NCBI GenBank assembly: GCA_001751015.1
Contig: MAXM01000151.1
Span: forward strand, 1-5,441
DNA length: 5,441 nt
Reading direction: 5' to 3'
Origin: Desulfobacterales bacterium C00003106
GTDB lineage: Bacteria > Desulfobacterota > Desulfobacteria > Desulfobacterales > C00003106
Shown here in pieces: positions 1 to 5,441 of the stretch; the first letter of the stretch is position 1; each line of letters begins with the position of its first letter. The translations under genes and the position numbers were made by a program. The notes beneath the pieces are model-generated. The model was not told the origin of the DNA. It did no database searches and worked only from the letters and a program-made list of their open reading frames with translations.

Positions 1-54
1 ATTTTGAACAGTGTAAGCCCATGAGCTATGTATGTCAATGGCAGTAACGCCCTC

Positions 55-83
55 TTGCCTTCAACTGATACTTTTGTTATACC
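55..83 (+). promoter_or_regulatory. Possible sigma-70-type promoter for the transporter-acyltransferase pair
   Basis: TTGCCT (55-60) and TATACC (78-83) each match 4 of 6 consensus bases and are separated by 17 bases. Transcription would begin near 90, giving a leader of about 50 bases before GTG 142. The match is modest and could be chance; an upstream promoter outside the window is equally possible. Confidence 0.22.
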
Positions 84-115
84 TCGCAAGGGTACGAAAT
101 CGATGGAGCCTTCAT

Positions 116-134
116 CCCCTTTCGAAAAGAGGGG
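116..134 (+). promoter_or_regulatory. Leader hairpin covering the Shine-Dalgarno sequence of GTG 142
   Basis: CCCCTTT (116-122) pairs with AGAGGGG (128-134) over 7 base pairs, with one T-G wobble and a 5-base CGAAA loop. The right arm is also the best Shine-Dalgarno sequence ahead of the transporter, 7 bases before GTG 142. If that start is used, the folded leader would hide the ribosome site. No T tract follows, so it is not an intrinsic terminator. If translation starts at ATG 103, the hairpin lies inside the coding region. Confidence 0.3.
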
Positions 135-141
135 CTCGGTA

Positions 142-1461
142 GTGGATAGAAAGCCGGATGGGTTACGGTCTATGCAGATTGATGACAAAAAGGCAATCTT
201 TGGATGGAGCATGTATGACTGGGCGAATTCCGCCTTTTCCACCACGATCATGGCCGGATTTTTTCCGATCTTTTTTAAGCAGTTCTGGAGCGTGGGTGTT
301 GATACCACGATGAGTACTGCCAGACTGGGGCTGGCAAATTCTATTGCGGGCATCCTTGTCGCCCTATTTGCGCCCATACTGGGAGCTATCGCCGACAAGG
401 GGAGAGCAAAAAAAAGATTCCTCCTCTTTTTCGCCTATATGGGCATAGTCATGACCTGCTCTTTGTACATGGTCTCGGAAGGGAACTGGGCCATGGCGGT
501 GATGCTCTATGTCTTCGCCACCATCGGTTTTTCCGGGGGAAACATCTTCTATGATGCGTTGATCACCGGTGTCGCATCAAAAAAGAAGATGGACCTTGTT
601 TCCGCCCTGGGCTTTTCCCTGGGATATCTTGGCGGCGGTCTCCTTTTTGCTCTGAACGTATGGATGACCCTCAGCCCCGGAACATTCGGGTTCGCAGATG
701 CCACAGAGGCTGTGAGATTTTCATTCCTCTGTGTCGGTCTCTGGTGGGCGGTTTTTTCCATCCCGCTCTTTCTTTTTGTAAAAGAGCCGGACCAGGGGGG
801 AAAAAAATCCGGGCTGAATGCAGTCAAGGCAGGTCTTGGTCAATTACAACAAACCTTTCACGAGCTCCGCCGGCTAAAAGGCATCTTTTTGTTTCTTTTC
901 GCGTATTGGCTGTACATGGACGGTGTGGATACGATCGTGCGCATGGCCGTAGACTATGGCATTTCCATCGGGTTTGAATCAAATGACCTGATCGTTGCGT
1001 TGCTCATCACGCAATTTGTAGGCTTTCCTTCAGCCATAGGATTTGGTTATCTCGGAGGCAGAATCGGCGCAAAGCGCGCCATCTTTGTCGCTATCGGGGT
1101 CTATCTCTTTGTATCAATCTGGGGCGCTTTTATGCAAACCAAGAATGAGTTCTATATCCTCGCCGCTATTATCGGTCTGGTCCAGGGTGGTATTCAGGCA
1201 TTGAGCCGCTCATATTATGCCAAAATAATTCCCGCTGACAAATCAGCCGAATACTTCGGCTTCTATAACATGCTTGGCAAGTTCGCCACCGTTATCGGCC
1301 CCGTTGTCATGGGGGGGTGTGCTCTTGCCGTAAGATCTATGGGTTACAGCAGTGATCTTGCATCGCGTGCAAGTATCGCGTCTATTTCGTTCTTCTTTAT
1401 AGCCGGAGGGATTTTACTCTATTTTGCAAATGAAAAAGAAAAAACAGAAAACATCAGGTAA
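142..1461 (+). CDS. UMF1/Atg22-like major facilitator superfamily transporter
   Basis: Predicted inner-membrane MFS transporter of the UMF1 (Atg22-like) family; substrate unknown. The open frame begins at ATG 28, after a stop at 22-24 (477 aa from there). Residues 1-48 of that form are polar, and ATG 28 has no Shine-Dalgarno sequence. GTG 142 has AGAGGGG at 128-134 with a 7-base spacer, giving 439 aa. ATG 103 (AAGGG at 88-92) and ATG 172 are alternatives. In 477-aa numbering, the family hallmark YDWANSAFSTT is at 63-73 in helix 1. An MFS motif A loop (GAIADKGRAKKR) is at 119-130 between helices 2 and 3, with a second copy (GYLGGRIGAKR) at 340-350. GGIQALSRSYY (387-397) followed by AEYFGFYN (407-414) is typical of UMF1 proteins. 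About 12 hydrophobic segments are visible, with a basic central loop near 255-284. The 3' end overlaps the acyltransferase-ligase gene, so the two are probably one operon and lipid-related transport is inferred. Family confidence is high; substrate confidence is low. Confidence 0.88.
   Translation: MDRKPDGLRSMQIDDKKAIFGWSMYDWANSAFSTTIMAGFFPIFFKQFWSVGVDTTMSTARLGLANSIAGILVALFAPILGAIADKGRAKKRFLLFFAYMGIVMTCSLYMVSEGNWAMAVMLYVFATIGFSGGNIFYDALITGVASKKKMDLVSALGFSLGYLGGGLLFALNVWMTLSPGTFGFADATEAVRFSFLCVGLWWAVFSIPLFLFVKEPDQGGKKSGLNAVKAGLGQLQQTFHELRRLKGIFLFLFAYWLYMDGVDTIVRMAVDYGISIGFESNDLIVALLITQFVGFPSAIGFGYLGGRIGAKRAIFVAIGVYLFVSIWGAFMQTKNEFYILAAIIGLVQGGIQALSRSYYAKIIPADKSAEYFGFYNMLGKFATVIGPVVMGGCALAVRSMGYSSDLASRASIASISFFFIAGGILLYFANEKEKTENIR
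1405..1410 (+). promoter_or_regulatory. Candidate ribosome binding site for the trifunctional gene
   Basis: GGAGGG lies within the last codons of the transporter gene, 13 bases before TTG 1424 and 19 before ATG 1430. The nearer TTG fits it better, although 13 is a long spacer. Ribosomes finishing the transporter at 1461 could also re-initiate backwards at either start. Confidence 0.4.
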
Positions 1462-4096
1462 AGCAAGGCACAGCTTCTTCAACACTGTCATCGCTCTTGT
1501 AATCAAGGCATTGCTCCGGCTCCGTTACCGCGTCACAATCAGAGGGTTGGATGATATCAGTTCCAGGGGACGAAAAGGCATACTCTTTTTGCCAAGTCAT
1601 CCGGCATTGATAGACCCTGTGATTATGCTTTCTGTCCTGTACAGGGATTTTGGTCCGCGTTCAATCGCAGACGAATTCCGAATGAGAAAGCGGTTTGTCA
1701 ACTGGCTCAGCAAACGCTTTGGTACCCGGACTATTCCGGACGTGGCAAGGACAGGCGGCGCAGGCGCCGATGCAATCATGAGCGTGCTTTCCAAAAGCAT
1801 GGAAGACCTTCGCAACGGTGAAAACATTCTTCTGTATCCCGGGGGGCACCTCAAGCGAAGCCGATCAGAACAGATAGGAGCGACCAGCGCTGTTCAGATA
1901 ATCGCCAACAGTCTGCCGCAAGTTCGGGTTGTGCTGGTCCGTCAGATGGGTCTGTGGGGAAGCAGTTTTAGCTGGTCATCGGGAAGATCCCCTGATTTCG
2001 TGCTCGCCCTGAAACAGAATCTGAAAAACCTGTTGCGCAACGGCATCTTTTTTTCGCCGCGCCGCCCTGTGGAGATTGAATTTGTCGAACCGGACAGTTT
2101 CCCGCGCGATGCGGACCGCATCACCATTAACCGCTTTATGGAGGACTTCTACAATACCGTCGCCGATCCAAACACCTATGTCCCCTATCTCTTTTGGCAA
2201 GACAGAAAGATCAGTATACGTCCCGAACCCGAACTCCTCACAACTAAAGGAGAGATTGATTCGGTTTCGGAAACAACAAAAAAACTGGTCGTTGAGTACC
2301 TGGAAGAACTGACCGGACAAAGAGCATTAAGCGAAAAACAGAGTCTGGCGTATGACCTCGGGATGGACAGCCTTGCCATAGTCGAGATCGTCCTCTGGCT
2401 GGAAAAGGAATTTGGATTCCTGCAAGTTGACACGGGTTCGCTGAAAACGGTCGCAGATGTCATGCTGGCTGCTGCCGGCAAGGGCGTATCTTCCATTCCC
2501 GCCCTGCTGAAACCGGTCAGCGCGAAATGGCACTCGCGGTCATCCGCAAACAGACCCCTGTCCGTGTCCGAAGGAAAGGGTGTATGCGAGATCTTCCTCA
2601 ACCAGGCAAAGCGCTCTCCCGACAAGCTCGTCATCTGTGATCAGTCGAGTGGAGAAAAGACCTATCGCGACATTATTACCGCCATCATTGCGCTCAAGCC
2701 TTTCATAGAGGCCCTGCCGGGCGTCTATATCGGCATAATGCTGCCCGCCTCCGTGGGAGCGACTATCTGCTATCTCGCCAGCCTTTTTGCCGGAAAAACG
2801 CCGGTCATGCTCAACTGGACAGTCGGGTCCCGCAACATGGTCCATTCGCTCAACCTGCTCGGAGTCAGACATGTGCTCACAGCCCAAGCGCTGGTGACGA
2901 GACTTGCTACACAAGGGACCAACTTAACTGAGATGAATGACCGTTTTGTCTTCATGGAGACCGTAGCAAAAAAGGTCTCTCTTGTTTCAAAACTTCGGGC
3001 GTATGCGGCAAGTCGTCTCACATGGTCCTGTCTGCGAAATTCGAACAGGACGGATATTGCGGTCATCCTCTTTACGAGCGGCTCGGAAAGCCTGCCAAAG
3101 GCCGTGCCCCTTTCGCACAAAAACATAATAGCAAATATCCGGGATATCCCCTCAAAGGTAGTCTTCAGGGAAAACGATGTCATGATCGGGATACTGCCCC
3201 CGTTCCACTCATTTGGAATCACGACAGCAATCGTACTCCCTTTATGTATCGGCCTGCGCACGGTCTATCACCCAAACCCGACCGAGGCGCCCACTATCGC
3301 GCGTCTGATCGAGGAATACAAAGTATCCATTGCGGTCGGGACCCCGACATTCCTTAACGGCATCGCGCGGGCATCAAGCAAAAAACAGCTACGCACACTT
3401 CGAGCCGCCATCAGTGGCGCCGAAAAATGCCCGGCCTCAGTCTATCAGGTAATAAATGAACGCTGCCCGCACATGAAACTTCTCGAAGGCTACGGCGTGA
3501 CGGAATGCTCGCCCATTGTCTCCGCCAATACGGAAAAGGCGCCAAGGCCGTATACGATCGGCACACCAATGCCATCCATTGAACATGTCATTATCGATGT
3601 CAACACCAGGGAAAAGGTCGCTGAGAACAAGGCGGGAATACTTCTTGTGCGCGGTCCAAGCGTATTTGCCGGATATCTGAATTACAACGGCAAGTCGCCG
3701 TTTGTCAAATACGATGGCAGGAAATGGTACAACACCGGAGATCTGGTATCTGAAGACGCAGACGGTGTGCTGACGTTTTGCGGCAGGCTGAAGCGCTTCT
3801 GTAAGATAGGAGGCGAAATGATCTCGCTTCCCGCGATCGAAGAGGTCATAGCGCCTCACTTTGCAGGCGATAGCGATGAGGGTCCTGTGATTGCCGTGGA
3901 AGCGACATCCGCCGATGAAAACCCGGATCTGGTATTGTTTACGATCAAGGATACGGACAGGGCGACAGTCAACAATTATCTGCGCGACGCCGGGTTAGGC
4001 GGATTACACAACATCCGCCGCGTGATAAAGCTTGATGAGATTCCAATCCTCGGCACAGGAAAGACGGATTATCTTTCACTAAAGCGGATGATGTAG
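1424..4096 (+). CDS. Aas-like trifunctional protein: PlsC acyltransferase, acyl carrier domain, AMP-forming acyl-ACP synthetase
   Basis: Predicted membrane-associated enzyme that activates a fatty acid with ATP, loads it on a carrier and transfers it to a lysolipid or glycerolipid acceptor. The 890 aa fall into three parts. Residues 1-40 are basic then hydrophobic, a likely membrane-facing anchor. The acyltransferase (about 30-225) has the catalytic HX4D motif HPALID at 59-64 and YPGGH at 138-142, where PlsC enzymes usually have (F/Y)PEG. The carrier domain (about 284-352) has GMDSL, with S316 as the 4'-phosphopantetheine site. The ligase (about 385-890) has TSGSESLPKAV at 551-561 (P-loop), EGYGVTECSP at 688-697, YNTGDL at 769-774, the hinge region GRLKRFCKIGGE at 787-798 and the catalytic lysine K880 in GTGKTDY. 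It therefore looks intact. E. coli Aas (about 719 aa) has the first and third domains but no carrier. The start is TTG 1424 or ATG 1430. GGAGGG at 1405-1410 lies 13 or 19 bases upstream, longer than usual. The overlap with the transporter gene suggests translational coupling. The acceptor lipid is inferred, not shown. Confidence 0.9.
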   Translation: MQMKKKKQKTSGKARHSFFNTVIALVIKALLRLRYRVTIRGLDDISSRGRKGILFLPSHPALIDPVIMLSVLYRDFGPRSIADEFRMRKRFVNWLSKRFGTRTIPDVARTGGAGADAIMSVLSKSMEDLRNGENILLYPGGHLKRSRSEQIGATSAVQIIANSLPQVRVVLVRQMGLWGSSFSWSSGRSPDFVLALKQNLKNLLRNGIFFSPRRPVEIEFVEPDSFPRDADRITINRFMEDFYNTVADPNTYVPYLFWQDRKISIRPEPELLTTKGEIDSVSETTKKLVVEYLEELTGQRALSEKQSLAYDLGMDSLAIVEIVLWLEKEFGFLQVDTGSLKTVADVMLAAAGKGVSSIPALLKPVSAKWHSRSSANRPLSVSEGKGVCEIFLNQAKRSPDKLVICDQSSGEKTYRDIITAIIALKPFIEALPGVYIGIMLPASVGATICYLASLFAGKTPVMLNWTVGSRNMVHSLNLLGVRHVLTAQALVTRLATQGTNLTEMNDRFVFMETVAKKVSLVSKLRAYAASRLTWSCLRNSNRTDIAVILFTSGSESLPKAVPLSHKNIIANIRDIPSKVVFRENDVMIGILPPFHSFGITTAIVLPLCIGLRTVYHPNPTEAPTIARLIEEYKVSIAVGTPTFLNGIARASSKKQLRTLRAAISGAEKCPASVYQVINERCPHMKLLEGYGVTECSPIVSANTEKAPRPYTIGTPMPSIEHVIIDVNTREKVAENKAGILLVRGPSVFAGYLNYNGKSPFVKYDGRKWYNTGDLVSEDADGVLTFCGRLKRFCKIGGEMISLPAIEEVIAPHFAGDSDEGPVIAVEATSADENPDLVLFTIKDTDRATVNNYLRDAGLGGLHNIRRVIKLDEIPILGTGKTDYLSLKRMM
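1511..2098 (+). other. PlsC-type lysophospholipid/glycerolipid acyltransferase domain
   Basis: N-terminal domain of the large fusion, about residues 30-225. The HX4D catalytic pair is H59 (codon 1598-1600) and D64. FGTRTIPD (99-106) sits where the second acyltransferase block is expected. The third block reads YPGGH (codons 1835-1849), with glycine where a glutamate is usual. A basic cluster (LKRSRS, 143-148) follows and could contact acceptor phosphate. The catalytic residues are seen; the acceptor cannot be deduced. Confidence 0.8.
2273..2479 (+). other. Internal acyl carrier protein (phosphopantetheine) domain
   Basis: About residues 284-352 of the fusion show the normal carrier-domain pattern: an N-terminal helix (KKLVVEYLEELTG), then DLGMDSLAIVEIV with the modifiable serine S316 (codon AGC 2369-2371), then a helix with an acidic face (LWLEKEFGF) and a terminal helix around VADVMLAA. 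It lies between the acyltransferase and the ligase, so a tethered acyl-phosphopantetheine arm could shuttle between the two active sites. Modification would need a phosphopantetheinyl transferase encoded elsewhere. Confidence 0.85.
2576..4096 (+). other. AMP-forming acyl-ACP synthetase/ligase domain
   Basis: About residues 385-890 form an ANL-superfamily adenylating domain. The P-loop block (LFTSGSESLPKAV, 549-561) resembles the Aas branch, which also has TSGSE, more than the common TSGTTG form. Other core blocks are EGYGVTECSP (688-697), YNTGDL (769-774) and the hinge/GR block (787-798). The C-terminal catalytic lysine K880 is present. The expected reaction is fatty acid + ATP to acyl-AMP, then transfer to a carrier thiol, here plausibly the protein's own carrier domain. 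Confidence 0.88.
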
Positions 4097-4100
4097 GCTA

Positions 4101-4123
4101 TTGAGGAGGTCATATCTTCTCAA
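4101..4123. terminator. Small hairpin at the convergent gene junction, possible weak terminator
   Basis: TTGAGGAG (4101-4108) pairs with CTTCTCAA (4116-4123): 8 base pairs with one G-T wobble on the + strand transcript and a 7-base loop. It spans the 13-base gap and the stop codon of the - strand gene. Neither strand has a following T tract, and on the - strand the wobble becomes an A-C mismatch, so intrinsic termination is doubtful. Confidence 0.2.
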
Positions 4124-5441
4124 CCACCCATTCACCCACATTCCTGTCCACAAACTCAACGCCAAAGATGTAAATTTCCCTGTCAGTTCCATGATACTTC
4201 TCACAATATCCCTTCTCTTTGATCTGTCTTAAGGCGCCATCCTTCTTACCCCCATCGAATTTGAACTCAAATATATGCACGTCTCTGTCCATGATAACCG
4301 CATCTATCCTCCCCTTGTTCGTCCTTACCTCCGCTTCCACCTTTAATCCGACCAGAGAAAATATCAGATAAAAAACTGTCTGATAATATCTCTCTTTGCT
4401 TATGTGAAGCTCGTATGGAATATTGGCAAAAAAGACGCGCAAGGTGTCAAAAAACGTATCGAAATCATGCCCGCGTAGCGCATCAATCAGCTTCCATGCG
4501 TAACCGTGAACCAACTCTCTTTCCACAAAGGAATATGCCTCGGCCAGGCATTCGGTCATTGAGTTTTTCACCTCAAAATTCGGATACGCCAGGGTATATT
4601 CCATCCTTTCTTTATTATATGCTGCAATCGTCAGATAACCGGTCTGAAAAAGTATTGGTATTGTTTTCAGGTTTTCTATTTCGTATGAGCTGAATGATGA
4701 TTCACTTATATTGATCCCATCTAATCCGGTTAAATCAAAATCTTTTTCTTTGATCAGTTTTATCAGAAAACTCGGCGTAGCACTCTCAAACCAGTAATTG
4801 CTGAATCGAGCATTGTCGAACAGAAGAAGCATTGAAAATGGATTAAAAACCTTTTCACAAGTTCCGCTAAAGCAGAAACCGTCATACCAATAAGCTATTT
4901 TTTCAATCAGCTCGTCATTGCTGATATCTTCTATCTCTGCAAACCGGTCTATATGCTCTTTAAAACAGCTCTCCATTTCTTGCCGGGTTATCCCGAGAAG
5001 CGATGAGTACCTGGTATCCATGGAAATATCTTTTAGATTGTTCAGCCCGCTGAAAACACCCGCCTTGGAAAATTTACTAACTCCTGTTAAAAGCACAAAC
5101 CTGATATGTTCATCACATGCCTTTATAATGGTATAAAACCCCTTTAATATCTCCCGAAGTTCTATTGCCAGATCCTTGTTTTCAATATTGTCAATTATCG
5201 GTTTGTCATATTCGTCAATAAGAACAACGACTTTATTGATTCCACTCAGTTTGGTCAAAAGCTCATCAAACGCTTCATCATATTGATCCCGCTCCAGCGA
5301 AATCCCGTAGTTATCTGCTATGTTTTTTAGTTGATACAGGATAAAACCCTTTAGATCATCCCTATTTTCCGCCTTTTTCCTGCTGAAATCGATCCTCAAA
5401 ATTGGGTATTTTTCCCACGCATAATCTGCCTTGTATATCCA
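4110..5441 (-). CDS. AAA-ATPase-like / PD-(D/E)XK nuclease-like protein (5' end cut by window edge)
   Basis: Partial gene of a family with an N-terminal AAA-ATPase-like domain and a C-terminal PD-(D/E)XK (DUF1703-type) domain; cellular role unknown. The frame stays open to the window end. Translation from 5441 gives WIYKADYAWEKYPILRIDFS, matching the family's usual '...W..YPV..IDFS' stretch, so the TTG at 5397-5399 is internal and the true start lies outside. The visible part is 443 aa. Residues here count from the edge. Walker B VVVLIDEYD is at 71-79, LLTGVSKFSKAGVFSGLNNL at 117-136, WYDGFCFSG at 185-193 and NPFSML at 200-205. YWFESATPSFL is at 216-226 (the family more often has a GTP triplet there). 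The nuclease core shows GRID at 377-380 and FEFK at 391-394, the expected D and ExK residues, followed by a Q-I pair. Walker A should lie in the missing N-terminus. The C-terminus looks complete. Its sequence appears more AT-rich than the other genes, consistent with horizontal acquisition. An active nuclease is inferred from motifs only. Confidence 0.88.
   Translation of the reverse strand, partial: WIYKADYAWEKYPILRIDFSRKKAENRDDLKGFILYQLKNIADNYGISLERDQYDEAFDELLTKLSGINKVVVLIDEYDKPIIDNIENKDLAIELREILKGFYTIIKACDEHIRFVLLTGVSKFSKAGVFSGLNNLKDISMDTRYSSLLGITRQEMESCFKEHIDRFAEIEDISNDELIEKIAYWYDGFCFSGTCEKVFNPFSMLLLFDNARFSNYWFESATPSFLIKLIKEKDFDLTGLDGINISESSFSSYEIENLKTIPILFQTGYLTIAAYNKERMEYTLAYPNFEVKNSMTECLAEAYSFVERELVHGYAWKLIDALRGHDFDTFFDTLRVFFANIPYELHISKERYYQTVFYLIFSLVGLKVEAEVRTNKGRIDAVIMDRDVHIFEFKFDGGKKDGALRQIKEKGYCEKYHGTDREIYIFGVEFVDRNVGEWVVEKI

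Noticed and set aside
795..807. GGGGGGAAAAAAA run in the transporter gene, a possible slippage or frameshift site
   Set aside because: The transporter frame continues unbroken with family-typical sequence on both sides, so no frameshift is needed.
660..977. 105-codon + strand frame inside the transporter gene
   Set aside because: An out-of-frame shadow of conserved membrane segments, with a composition unlike a real protein.
2770..3261. Antisense open frame of 163 codons within the ligase gene
   Set aside because: It lies opposite a strongly motif-supported gene, its translation shows no recognisable domain, and it is explained by codon bias in the sense strand.
3437..3859. Antisense open frame of 140 codons opposite the ligase C-terminal half
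   Set aside because: It shadows the region encoding the conserved ligase blocks EGYGVTE and YNTGDL; no domain or ribosome site supports it.
4097..4109. Small gene or promoter in the gap between the convergent genes
   Set aside because: Only 13 bases long; the GAGGAGG in it resembles a Shine-Dalgarno sequence, but no open frame of note follows on the + strand.
5397..5399. TTG as the start of the AAA/nuclease-like gene
   Set aside because: The frame continues to the window edge with family-typical residues (W..YPILRIDFS), so the start lies outside the window.

Overview
The window reads as a bacterial chromosome segment with three protein-coding genes. Genes 1 and 2 run on the + strand as an overlapping pair. 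Gene 3 converges on them from the right edge and is cut by it. No rRNA, tRNA, CRISPR array, insertion sequence or attachment site could be supported. The organism is probably Gram-negative, possibly Desulfobacterota (former Deltaproteobacteria) or a related anaerobe. That rests only on protein style (UMF1-type transporter, Aas-like ligase, AAA/PD-(D/E)XK protein) and is weak.

Region 1 (about 1-1461): a short leader, then a 12-helix MFS transporter of the UMF1/Atg22-like family. Its true start is probably inside the longest open frame, most likely GTG 142 or ATG 172. A possible promoter (55-83) and a hairpin that pairs with the best Shine-Dalgarno sequence (116-134) lie just ahead.

Region 2 (1424-4096): a large three-domain protein that overlaps the transporter gene by 38 bases. 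It joins a PlsC-type acyltransferase, an acyl carrier protein (ACP) domain with an intact phosphopantetheine serine, and an AMP-forming acyl-ACP synthetase/ligase. The overall plan is E. coli Aas with its own carrier domain inserted in the middle. In E. coli, Aas works with the MFS lysophospholipid flippase LplT, encoded beside it. Here a transporter from a different MFS family sits in the equivalent place. The pair may therefore be an independently assembled 'import and re-acylate' lipid repair or remodelling system, which is the most interesting reading of the window.

Region 3 (4110-5441, - strand): the C-terminal 443 residues of an AAA-ATPase-like/PD-(D/E)XK nuclease-like protein. Its N-terminus, with the expected Walker A motif, lies beyond the window. 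It looks more AT-rich than its neighbours and has the look of an accessory gene. Only 13 bases separate its stop from that of gene 2, and a small hairpin spans the junction. Nothing ties it functionally to genes 1 and 2.
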